The translations under genes were made by a program, and so were the position numbers. Below, piece after piece: positions 45,496 to 53,020 of a stretch of 64,000 bases of DNA (within the stretch, counting starts at the first letter, position 1; every line of letters starts with the position of its first letter). Origin of the DNA: an uncultured Mediterraneibacter sp. Its GTDB lineage: Bacteria; Bacillota; Clostridia; Lachnospirales; Lachnospiraceae. The stretch covers positions 1 to 64,000 of the forward strand of contig CALWDM010000003.1 of assembly GCA_944376695.1 (NCBI GenBank), read 5' to 3'. Under the pieces are notes generated by a model, which had not been told where the DNA came from, ran no database searches, and saw only the letters and a program-made list of their open reading frames with translations.

Positions 45496-46533
45496 TTATA
45501 ATACTTTCCAAAACCATCCGTCAAACATCTGTATATGTAAATCCGCTTCACTAACAGCCCCCTTTTCCGTCTGATACTCCCATTCTCCACTGGCAGCTGA
45601 CGAAGTACAAATAGTCAGTTTATTTGATTCCGTTTCCCCTTCCAAATCAGTAATTTGATAGACCGCTTCGATTGCAGAACCATCCTGTTTATACTCAACT
45701 AATTCCGCGTGATAATCTTGATTTTGATACATGATTATCCGATTTTCTCCATCCTCTTTTATCGTAACATCTCCTGCCGCCTCCAAATTGCCTAAATTAA
45801 ATTCTTTCTTATATCCGCTTATCGTCAAACTTTTTCCGTCTTGAGAAATATCCGTAATATTGAAATTATAATATCCTAAACAGCGGGGATTGATATTCCA
45901 TCCACCTGCATGACAGGTAGCCTCGTAATTTCCTACCAAATTTTCTGTTATCGGCAAAAAATCTTTGCTGTCTATGATATCATTTACAACACTCCAGCCA
46001 CTGTCAGGACCATAATAACAACATGTTAATGTACCATAGGTAACACTATTGTAATAAACTGATTCCTGCTGCTCCATTTTATATGTAATATATTCCACAC
46101 CACTATCTGGATCAAATGTGTTATCAACATATTTTATTTGATCCCCTGCCCAAACATATAATAAATCCTGTATGGCATCATCCGTCATTTCTGAATTAGT
46201 CTTCTCCACAGTAAACGAGGGATACATCGTTTCTTCTGTATTAAGTATCCACCCTTGATTATCGTAATAATCATAAACAACCGTTATCTCCGATAACATC
46301 TGTGCATATTCATCTGAAGCCGATATGGCAACATCCGTAGACCATTTCTTTTCATCCTCGAATAACTGACTTCGAACTATTTCCAGCTTGTCTGCGCACT
46401 CGATTGCTTGGCTTGGATACAGTTCCGACAGGTCAGATAAAATATCATTCTCTGAAGGGGTTTGTTTAATTCCACCGCATCCTAATAAGATTATTCCTAA
46501 AAAAGCAGATATCAATATTTTAATCTTTATCAT
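45496..46533 (-). CDS. Lipoprotein of unknown function
   Basis: 345 residues. A signal sequence MIKIKILISAFLGIILLGCGG has a lipobox (LLGC) with the lipidated Cys at 19, so it is anchored on the outer face of the membrane. The rest is acidic and rich in Tyr/Asp/Glu and beta-prone stretches; I recognise no domain. GGAGAGC precedes the ATG. It is AT-rich compared with the flanking core genes and groups with three similarly AT-rich minus-strand genes. Confidence 0.72.
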   Translation of the reverse strand: MIKIKILISAFLGIILLGCGGIKQTPSENDILSDLSELYPSQAIECADKLEIVRSQLFEDEKKWSTDVAISASDEYAQMLSEITVVYDYYDNQGWILNTEETMYPSFTVEKTNSEMTDDAIQDLLYVWAGDQIKYVDNTFDPDSGVEYITYKMEQQESVYYNSVTYGTLTCCYYGPDSGWSVVNDIIDSKDFLPITENLVGNYEATCHAGGWNINPRCLGYYNFNITDISQDGKSLTISGYKKEFNLGNLEAAGDVTIKEDGENRIIMYQNQDYHAELVEYKQDGSAIEAVYQITDLEGETESNKLTICTSSAASGEWEYQTEKGAVSEADLHIQMFDGWFWKVL

Positions 46534-46570
46534 ATCTTTTGCTCTCCAAATAACTTTTTTCCATATAAGG

Positions 46571-47059
46571 CTAAATATTTTTGATATTTGCTGAAATTAA
46601 ATCTGCCTGATACATCATCAATAAATATCTGTTTCCAGCTTCATTAAAATGTTTTTCATCAAGCATCTTGATCACTTCAAGAATTTCTTCATAAATCCAG
46701 TCGCAGATTTTTCCTTTTTTATCAGACTTTTTTATCTGTTCTACAATTCGTGGAGCCTGCTCGTAATAAAAGTCTATTAGTTTTCGTCCATCTTCTGTTT
46801 TTTTCAATACTTTATCACGATATTTGCGCATCATAGTCAACTCATAACAATCATCAGGAAGCCCCTTTTCCTCACAGCATACGGTTGTTAAAAAACATCC
46901 GCCGTTTCCGCTTCCTCGCTCTTTGTAATACCTACATTCTTTTATTTCATCGGGATCCTCATATGTTCTGCGATATGTGCAATACCATTTATATCCATAT
47001 TTTTCTGTAGGATCGATATATTCACATTTTCTACATTTGCAATAATAATCAACAGCCAT
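46571..47059 (-). CDS. CFI-box-CTERM domain protein
   Basis: 162 residues. Cys-rich N-terminal part (CKCRKCEY, WYCTYRR, CRYYKERG), possibly metal-binding, followed by the CFI-box-like motif GNGGCFLTTVCCEEKGLPDD and the helical tail LTMMRKYRDKVLKKTEDGRK. Proteins with this motif are widespread and uncharacterised; they often lie near secreted or phage-like genes. GAGGAGAG precedes the ATG. Part of the AT-rich island. Confidence 0.75.
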   Translation of the reverse strand: MAVDYYCKCRKCEYIDPTEKYGYKWYCTYRRTYEDPDEIKECRYYKERGSGNGGCFLTTVCCEEKGLPDDCYELTMMRKYRDKVLKKTEDGRKLIDFYYEQAPRIVEQIKKSDKKGKICDWIYEEILEVIKMLDEKHFNEAGNRYLLMMYQADLISANIKNI

Positions 47060-47092
47060 TTTTCTCTCCTCAACAAAGCATGATGACAGCTT

Positions 47093-47632
47093 TTAATTGA
47101 AAACTTCGTTCAAAATCTGTGCCACCGCTCCATAATAATAATTTTCTTCTTCCTGTTTTGCTTTACTTCCCCCTACAGAGCGAAGCAATCCTACTGCTCC
47201 TCCGATGCTTCCTCCAACAATACCGCCTATAGCCCGCGATACGCCTGGAGCGCCTTGGGTCAGTCCGCCTATGCTTTTCAATCCAGCTTTCGCTGCCGCA
47301 CCTGCTCCGGCACGGGCGCCTAATTTTTTCATATTTTTGCTTTCTCCAAATTCATGTATCGAAATGAAGGCCATTGTTCCTTGTCTCTTAATACTTATTA
47401 CCATTTTTAAATAATCATTTCTGTGCTCGGGATGATATAAAACAATACAATCAACCAAAGATGAATTCAACATGCCGCCATACTTGATTTGATCATCGTA
47501 AAAAGAAACTGGTATTTCATACGCTTTCGCTTTATCATCGATTGCATTTTGAATTGTCTGTAAAGTAATTTCACTTCCGTTCACACATTGATATGCCGGT
47601 CCTGATTCTCTTAATTCTTTCTCTTTTATCAT
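47093..47632 (-). CDS. Protein with glycine-zipper segment
   Basis: 179 residues. The first 105 are a soluble mixed domain of no family I know; residues 108-155 are rich in Gly/Ala (ARAGAGAAAKAGLKSIGG, GGIVGGSIGGAVGLL), a glycine-zipper-like pattern able to insert in or associate with membranes. It lies 33 bases upstream of the CFI-box gene in the same direction, so they are probably co-expressed. Function unknown. Confidence 0.7.
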   Translation of the reverse strand: MIKEKELRESGPAYQCVNGSEITLQTIQNAIDDKAKAYEIPVSFYDDQIKYGGMLNSSLVDCIVLYHPEHRNDYLKMVISIKRQGTMAFISIHEFGESKNMKKLGARAGAGAAAKAGLKSIGGLTQGAPGVSRAIGGIVGGSIGGAVGLLRSVGGSKAKQEEENYYYGAVAQILNEVFN

Positions 47633-47672
47633 TGTCCTTTTCCTCCGTTAATCTTTTTATTCTGTTTATATA

Positions 47673-48515
47673 TCAGACATAATAATGTCCAAATATATCT
47701 CTTTTATATCTGCCCAGATTTTCTATAGCCAGTTCGCAGCCATTATCAGCGCCCAGCTTCATATATTTCTGAGCCATGTCATAGTCTCTGGGTACAATAT
47801 TTCCCTCTTCATAAAACCATGCCAGAATAAAATAGGCTTCTGTATTTCCCAAATCTATCGCTTTACAGGTCAATTCATACGCTTCTTCTATATCCTTTAG
47901 AGAAGGCGCATATGATGTATAATTGAAAATATTGGTCAGGCAACATGCAAGCCGCCACATGCAGAAATCATTATCCGGCTCGTATTCCAATGTTCGCCTG
48001 TACCAGTAAATTGCAGTTTTAATATCCTGTTTTGTGCCCTCTCCAAATTCATACAAAACAGCCAGATTCTCCATACACCCAGGATTCCCCATATCAGCGC
48101 CTTTTGCATAAAGTTCAAAAGCCTTTTCAGGAGAAGTATCTACAAACTTTCCCTCGCCATATCTTGTAGCCAACATATAGACAGCGTCTCTGTCTCCTTT
48201 TTTTGCGGCTGTTTCATAATAGTATTGAGCTTTAATCTGATCTTCAGCAAAAAGTTCATTTCCATAATCATAAAATCTTCCCAACATATAGGTCCCCCGG
48301 GCATTACCTGACTGAAATAATTGTTCAAATATCTCTTTAGCCTTTAAAATATCCTTTTCATACCCTAACGCCCCCTCATAAATTATCTCTCCAAAAATAG
48401 CTAAAGCATCTGGATTTCCTTTTTCCCGTTCTTCAAAAAGTAACTTCTGTGCCAAATCCCAGTCTCCATTATTTAATAACTGGAGCATTTCCTTTTCTAA
48501 TTCTTCATATATCAT
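47673..48515 (-). CDS. Sel1-like repeat protein
   Basis: 280 residues made of about six to seven Sel1-type TPR repeats (units such as NARGTYMLGRFYDYGNELF, DRDAVYMLATRYGEG and AYFILAWFYEEGNIVP). These helical solenoids mediate protein binding in secretion, signalling or effector-immunity contexts. There is no signal peptide, so it is cytoplasmic. First gene of the AT-rich minus-strand group; the XRE regulator upstream reads away from it, and the two operators between them could control both. Confidence 0.85.
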   Translation of the reverse strand: MIYEELEKEMLQLLNNGDWDLAQKLLFEEREKGNPDALAIFGEIIYEGALGYEKDILKAKEIFEQLFQSGNARGTYMLGRFYDYGNELFAEDQIKAQYYYETAAKKGDRDAVYMLATRYGEGKFVDTSPEKAFELYAKGADMGNPGCMENLAVLYEFGEGTKQDIKTAIYWYRRTLEYEPDNDFCMWRLACCLTNIFNYTSYAPSLKDIEEAYELTCKAIDLGNTEAYFILAWFYEEGNIVPRDYDMAQKYMKLGADNGCELAIENLGRYKRDIFGHYYV

Positions 48516-48617
48516 GCTTCCTTCTCCTCAACTGCATTTTTTCTTCTGTTGTCCGAACCACTTTTACCAATTCTATTTTTCAATTTCTCTATGTAAAAGT
48601 ATAATATCCGTTCTTTT

Positions 48618-48674
48618 ATGCAACTATATGGTAGCATTTTCTAAGAGATAATGCAACTATATGATAGCATTTTC
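48618..48674. promoter_or_regulatory. Two tandem palindromic operators for the XRE regulator
   Basis: A 24-base sequence is repeated at 48618-48641 and 48651-48674 with one difference. Each contains the near-palindrome TGC-N-AC-N-ATAT-N-GT-N-GCA (48619-48636, 48652-48669). Spacing is 33 bases, three helical turns, directly upstream of the regulator start. Confidence 0.8.
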
Positions 48675-48687
48675 CCGAGGTGGTATC

Positions 48688-48909
48688 ATGCAGTTTAAAA
48701 GACTCGAAGATTTACGCATTGACAGCGACCAGACTCAAGCTGATATAGCCGAATATCTAGGATGCCAGCGAGAGGTTTACCGCAGATATGAAAAAGGAAC
48801 CAGACAAATTCCAGTAGACATGCTTATACAGCTTTCAAAACTATATAATGTCAGTATTGATTATCTGGTTGGATTAACAAATGTAAAAAAAACATACCCG
48901 AGGAACTAA
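48688..48909 (+). CDS. XRE-family helix-turn-helix regulator
   Basis: A 73-residue protein consisting almost only of a Cro/C1-type HTH: LRIDSDQTQADIAEYLGCQR with recognition helix QREVYRRYEKGTRQIP, then LIQLSKLYNVSIDYLVGLTN. Start ATG at 48688 is well spaced from GAGGTGG. It probably binds the two palindromic repeats just upstream and controls itself and the divergent Sel1-repeat gene. Small stand-alone XRE proteins of this type are common on mobile islands. Confidence 0.92.
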   Translation: MQFKRLEDLRIDSDQTQADIAEYLGCQREVYRRYEKGTRQIPVDMLIQLSKLYNVSIDYLVGLTNVKKTYPRN

Positions 48910-48990
48910 TAAAAACTATCTAGCCGTATCTCAGGTATAACTCTCTTTTTTAATTCTAAATCACGGGACTGTCGGAAAATAGATAGTCTA

Positions 48991-49036
48991 AAACAGGAGC
49001 AGATGTGATTCATATGAGTCGCATCTGCTCCTGTTT
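48991..49036. terminator. Strong bidirectional hairpin terminator
   Basis: AAACAGGAGCAGATG (48991-49005) pairs with 49022-49036 and the stem continues by G-U pairs almost to the loop. T-rich on the plus side, A-rich on the other. It separates the AT-rich island from the cobalamin cluster. Confidence 0.88.
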
Positions 49037-49056
49037 TCTTATCAAGATTCGTTTTC

Positions 49057-49566
49057 TTATTCATACCACCCACGCTCTCCCAGCGTCTCCTCGATCTTAC
49101 GCCTCAGCTCTTTTGTCCTCCCCGGATCTTCTCCCCCGGAGCTGATCCCGATGACCGCTTCATCCGTCATCACCACAGACGGAAAATAAAAGTCGCAGAG
49201 TTCCCGGTCATCCGACACATTGACCGGGATCCCTTTTTCCCGGCAGCCTTCCCAGATCTGCCGGTTCACCTCCCGGCTGTCCGTGGCAGCCAGCACGAAC
49301 GATACCCCCTCAAGATCTCCCGTCTCATATGCTCTGTGCACGGCGCAGATCTGCCCGCTCCTCTCCATCTCTGCAAGTTCAGGGCAGAGTTCAGGCGCAG
49401 CCACGCGGACCTGCGCCCCGAACCGGAGCATAGTCCTCACCCTGCGAAGCGCGATCCTGCCGCCCCCTGCCACCAGGACGGACTTGTCTGTCATATCGAT
49501 AAACATGGGAAAATACGGTCTCTCCACCTCTGCCTCCTCCTCTCTTCTCCTGCCCCTTTGCTTCAT
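49057..49566 (-). CDS. Precorrin-2 dehydrogenase (CysG N-terminal/Met8-like)
   Basis: 169 residues. Oxidises precorrin-2 to sirohydrochlorin, the branch point to siroheme and anaerobic B12. YFPMFIDMTDKSVLVAGGGR holds the NAD-binding loop; VLAATDSREVNRQIWEGCR and VNVSDDRELCDFYFPSV (catalytic Asp) are the family motifs. Short, lacking most of the Met8 C-terminal dimerisation part. Starts three bases after cbiC without its own strong ribosome site, so it is translationally coupled. Last gene of the long cobalamin cluster. Confidence 0.9.
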   Translation of the reverse strand: MKQRGRRREEEAEVERPYFPMFIDMTDKSVLVAGGGRIALRRVRTMLRFGAQVRVAAPELCPELAEMERSGQICAVHRAYETGDLEGVSFVLAATDSREVNRQIWEGCREKGIPVNVSDDRELCDFYFPSVVMTDEAVIGISSGGEDPGRTKELRRKIEETLGERGWYE

Positions 49567-49569
49567 CTG

Positions 49570-50271
49570 TTACATCATATACAAGAGGGCATTGCAGATG
49601 CACGCCGCGATATTGCTCCCGCCTTTTCTTCCTCTTGCCACGATATAAGGCGTATCCTTAAGATCCAGGATCATCTCCTTGGACTGCACGACATTGACAA
49701 ACCCCACGGGCACGCCGATGATCAGCTCCGGGGCGAGCCTTCCTTCCCTGACCAACTCATAAAGGCGGATGAGGGCCGTCGGCGCATTGCCGATGGCGAA
49801 GATCAGGCCCGGAGCTTCATCTCCCAGGACTTCCTGACAGTTGAGCGGTCTATCCGCAGTATCTGCCTGTCCGTGATTCCTCTGGAACATCCTCGCAGCC
49901 TTCTCCATGCTGGCTGCTGCCCGCGTGGTCCCGTTCTCCCGCGCTGCCTCCGCCACATCCTCATCCGACATAAAGCAGTACACCTGACCGCCGTACTGCG
50001 CCAGTTTCTTTTTATTGATGCCAGCCTTTGCCATCTGGGTGTCCGTGACAATGGACGCGCCTCTTCTGAGCGCTCCCAAAGCCTTTTCTACTACCTTCTC
50101 GGAAAAGACCAGGTTCTCGGCATAGTCGAAATCCGCGCTTGTGTGGATACAGCGCTTTACGATAGGCTCTGTGCCCGGGACGAATACCCTTTCCCCGAGT
50201 TCTTCTGTTATGATCTCAAAGCTCCTCTTCTCGATCTGGGCGGGGAGCACCTGTTCAAGTTCTGTGTTCAT
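49570..50271 (-). CDS. cbiC: Precorrin-8X methylmutase
   Basis: Moves a methyl group to form cobyrinic acid (cobalt-precorrin-8 to cobyrinate). About 233 residues, with KRCIHTSADFDYAENL (catalytic His), IVTDTQMAKAGI, FAIGNAPTALIRL and GVPVGFVNVVQSKE, all strong family marks. The ATG at 50271 follows AAGGAGG and overlaps the cobU stop by ATGA. Its presence without the other cbi ring-methylation genes in the window means those are encoded elsewhere, probably beyond the right edge. Confidence 0.95.
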   Translation of the reverse strand: MNTELEQVLPAQIEKRSFEIITEELGERVFVPGTEPIVKRCIHTSADFDYAENLVFSEKVVEKALGALRRGASIVTDTQMAKAGINKKKLAQYGGQVYCFMSDEDVAEAARENGTTRAAASMEKAARMFQRNHGQADTADRPLNCQEVLGDEAPGLIFAIGNAPTALIRLYELVREGRLAPELIIGVPVGFVNVVQSKEMILDLKDTPYIVARGRKGGSNIAACICNALLYMM

Positions 50272-51275
50272 TTTATCCTCCTTCCGATGCCGCACACGAC
50301 CCGGTCCACCCGCTCCGCCTGCTCTGCAAGTGCGTTCATGACCCTGCCCGTGCTCTCCCGGTATTCCCTCTCAAAAGCGTCCACCGGCACAAGCCCGCAT
50401 CCGATCTCATCACAGATCAGGATCAGGTCTCTATTTTCCTCCAGTATAAGGGATGCCAGTTCTTCCCAGCTTTTCCCCTGCTCAAGCCACCGTTTTACAA
50501 ACTCGTGGAAACCGTATACCGCCCGGCATGTGCGGATCTCATCCAGGGCGCATCTGCCACCGTCCGTCCATTCCACACCGGGATACAGCTTCTCTGCGAA
50601 AGCGCGCTTCCCCTGGAATGTCCCTCCTGTTATGATCCTCATGCCGCCATCACCTTCCTTTTCCTCTTCTGTCTCCCTGCCGGTTTCCGGCTTTACCGTA
50701 CAGGGGATGCCGCAGACCACCTCAGTCACCCGGTCCGCCTCTTCCGCCAGGGCACAGTTGATCCTGCCCAGTGTTTCCTTATACCTCCTCATCTCAGAGG
50801 AATCTTCCGCCGACTCGCTGAACACATCGTTGGTCACCACGACCAGATTCCTGCACCTGTCCCTCAGACAGAGGATCCCGCGGAGGACTGCGTCAGCCGC
50901 GTTTTCCCCGGCGCATTCTTCCATATACATCTCATTGGCAGTCAGGTTGGAAAGACATTCTACGAGAATATCTGCTTTTTCCAGATAAGGACACCCTTCA
51001 CGCTCCAGCTTTCCCTCAAGATCTGTATACCATTCCAGTGTGTGGAATCCTCTGCCTGAGCGCATGGCACGGTGCCGTTCTACCTTTTTCTCTGTTTCTT
51101 TATCCCAGGGCGGCATTGTTGCGATATAATACCTCTGTACATCTTGCTGTGTACCGGTTTCCTTCCCCTGCCCGCTGTCCGGGAAAGAGTCCAGGCCGCA
51201 CAGCGTCTCTTCCGCGTAAGCGGACTTTCCGCTTCCGCTCCCCCCTGTGACAAGCTCCATCATAGCTGTCCACAT
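50268..51275 (-). CDS. cobU: CobU with a second, degenerate CobU-like domain
   Basis: Adenosylcobinamide kinase/guanylyltransferase for B12 nucleotide-loop assembly. Of 335 residues, about 1-200 form a standard CobU: MELVTGGSGSGKSAYAE P-loop, VTNDVFSESAEDSSEMRRYK, LAEEADRVTEVVCGIP. Residues about 213-335 repeat the same plan in shortened form: MRIITGGTFQGKRAFAE, ICDEIGCGLVPVDAFEREYR, LAEQAERVDRVVCGIG. The second P-loop reads GGTFQGKR instead of GGxxSGKS. The two ends VTEVVCGIP and VDRVVCGIG show the duplication. Whether the second half is catalytic or structural is unknown; small free-standing proteins like it occur in related bacteria as I recall. Confidence 0.9.
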   Translation of the reverse strand: MWTAMMELVTGGSGSGKSAYAEETLCGLDSFPDSGQGKETGTQQDVQRYYIATMPPWDKETEKKVERHRAMRSGRGFHTLEWYTDLEGKLEREGCPYLEKADILVECLSNLTANEMYMEECAGENAADAVLRGILCLRDRCRNLVVVTNDVFSESAEDSSEMRRYKETLGRINCALAEEADRVTEVVCGIPCTVKPETGRETEEEKEGDGGMRIITGGTFQGKRAFAEKLYPGVEWTDGGRCALDEIRTCRAVYGFHEFVKRWLEQGKSWEELASLILEENRDLILICDEIGCGLVPVDAFEREYRESTGRVMNALAEQAERVDRVVCGIGRRIK

Positions 51276-51330
51276 CCTTCCTGTAATGTCAAACCTTCTT
51301 TATGCTCTTTCTGTGCTTCTCTTTCTATTC

Positions 51331-52989
51331 TCATCCGATGTCCGCGTACCGGTATTCCAAAGCCCCGCTCGCCGGGATCTGCCGAAGCCCTGTGATCTCC
51401 GGGTTGACCAGGTTGACGCTCTTCATGGCATACAGGGGGATAATGTAAAACTGCTCACCCACTGCCCTCTGCTCCGCCTGGTGCAGCAGGGCAGACCGCG
51501 CCGCCGGATCCTGCTCGCTGCCGGATGCCTCCACGATCGCGTCATACTCCTCATCATGGATCCCGCTGCAATTGTAGGTGCTGTTGGACAGCAGCATGGA
51601 CAGGTAGGTATACGGGTCGGCAAAGTCAGCGGTCCAGTTCATCCTGCACAGATCGAAATCCCCCGCATGACGGCTGCTGTAATTTGCCTGCAGCTCCTGC
51701 GCTTTCAGCTCAATATCTATATTCAGATTCTTTTTGAGCTGCTCCCTGATGACCTGGGCTGTGTCCGAGTCCATCTCCAGTGTGGGGTAACTGTATGTGA
51801 TCTCCGGGAACCCTTCCCCGTCCGGGTATCCCGCCTCGGCAAGGAGCTCCCGCGCCCGCTCTGCATTTTCCTCAAAAGGCTGCTCCGCCTCATCCACGAA
51901 GCGCATGCCTGTGTTTTTATCGAGCATGTATTTTGCCACCAGGTTATAGGTAGGTTCTGTATCCTCTCCCAGGATCTGACACAGTTCTTCCCGGTCGATC
52001 GCAAGGTTGAACGCCTCCCTTACCCTGACATCGTCAAAAGGCTCCACATCCAGGTTAAAATATATATACCGCGTGGCGATCTGTTCTGTCACCAGGAGCT
52101 CGTCCCTGCCCTCATAGAGCTCCATCACCGATGAGGGGAGCGATACCGCCACATCCACCTCGCCAGTCTCATAGGCGGCTGCCATTGCCTGGGTGTCGTC
52201 GAAGAACCGGTAAATGATCCGGTCCAGATGGACTGCGTCCTGATTCCAGTAGGACTCATTTTTCTCCAGCACAAAATACTGATCCGGCACATATTCCGCA
52301 AGCATGAACGGGCCGTTCGCCAGGCTTGTCTCCGGATCCTTGTCCCACCCGCTGTCCACAGAATCCGCATACTTCGCGCAGGACGGCGTGTATACGGGCA
52401 GCCGCAGCAGGTCCAGGAAATAGACGCATGGCTCTTCCAGCCGGAAGATAAGGGTGTGGTCATCCGGCGTATCCACGCCCAGGGTATCCACGGACGCTTC
52501 CTGATCATAGATCTCTTCCGCATTTTTAATGGGGAAGAGATAGACCGCATACCCGCTCCCCGACGCCGGGTCCAGGGCGCGGCGGATCGTGTTCAGGAAA
52601 TCCTCCGCTGTCACCGGAGTCCCGTCGGACCAGAGAGCCTCCTCCCTGAGATGGAAGGTCCAGACCGTGGAGTCTTCATTCACCTCATAAGATTCCGCCG
52701 CCCGGTACTCGATCTCTCCGTTTTCGTCATATGTGAGCAGCTCGTCCAGGGCGGTCACAGAGTAAGACAGATACGTCAGGGCAATGGAACCTGCCGGATC
52801 CAGGGTCCCGGTCTCGCTGTTCACTGCCACTGTGATCTCTTTTTCTCCTGACGCTCCATTCCCGGTATCCGCGCCTTTTTCCTCTCCCGCGCACCCAGAC
52901 AGGTATGCCGCCGAAAATACGGCTGCTGCCAGAGCTGCTGCCAGCCATCTTCCTGTCAGCCGTTTTCCCGCCAGATGTCCTCTTTCCAT
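51331..52989 (-). CDS. ABC transporter substrate-binding lipoprotein (peptide/nickel family)
   Basis: 552 residues. N-terminal signal with lipobox LSGC (Cys at 33), then a family 5 solute-binding fold: TVAVNSETGTLDPAGSIALT, YEVNEDSTVWTFHLREEALWSDG, NTIRRALDPASGSGY, REAFNLAIDREEL. Binds the cargo outside the cell and delivers it to the two permeases encoded upstream. Cargo could be oligopeptides, nickel/cobalt complexes or a corrinoid precursor; the family does not decide this. AAAGGAGAG precedes the ATG. Confidence 0.9.
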   Translation of the reverse strand: MERGHLAGKRLTGRWLAAALAAAVFSAAYLSGCAGEEKGADTGNGASGEKEITVAVNSETGTLDPAGSIALTYLSYSVTALDELLTYDENGEIEYRAAESYEVNEDSTVWTFHLREEALWSDGTPVTAEDFLNTIRRALDPASGSGYAVYLFPIKNAEEIYDQEASVDTLGVDTPDDHTLIFRLEEPCVYFLDLLRLPVYTPSCAKYADSVDSGWDKDPETSLANGPFMLAEYVPDQYFVLEKNESYWNQDAVHLDRIIYRFFDDTQAMAAAYETGEVDVAVSLPSSVMELYEGRDELLVTEQIATRYIYFNLDVEPFDDVRVREAFNLAIDREELCQILGEDTEPTYNLVAKYMLDKNTGMRFVDEAEQPFEENAERARELLAEAGYPDGEGFPEITYSYPTLEMDSDTAQVIREQLKKNLNIDIELKAQELQANYSSRHAGDFDLCRMNWTADFADPYTYLSMLLSNSTYNCSGIHDEEYDAIVEASGSEQDPAARSALLHQAEQRAVGEQFYIIPLYAMKSVNLVNPEITGLRQIPASGALEYRYADIG

Positions 52990-53020
52990 GTGCTTCTCTC
53001 CTTTGTCCGTCTTCTGTAAC

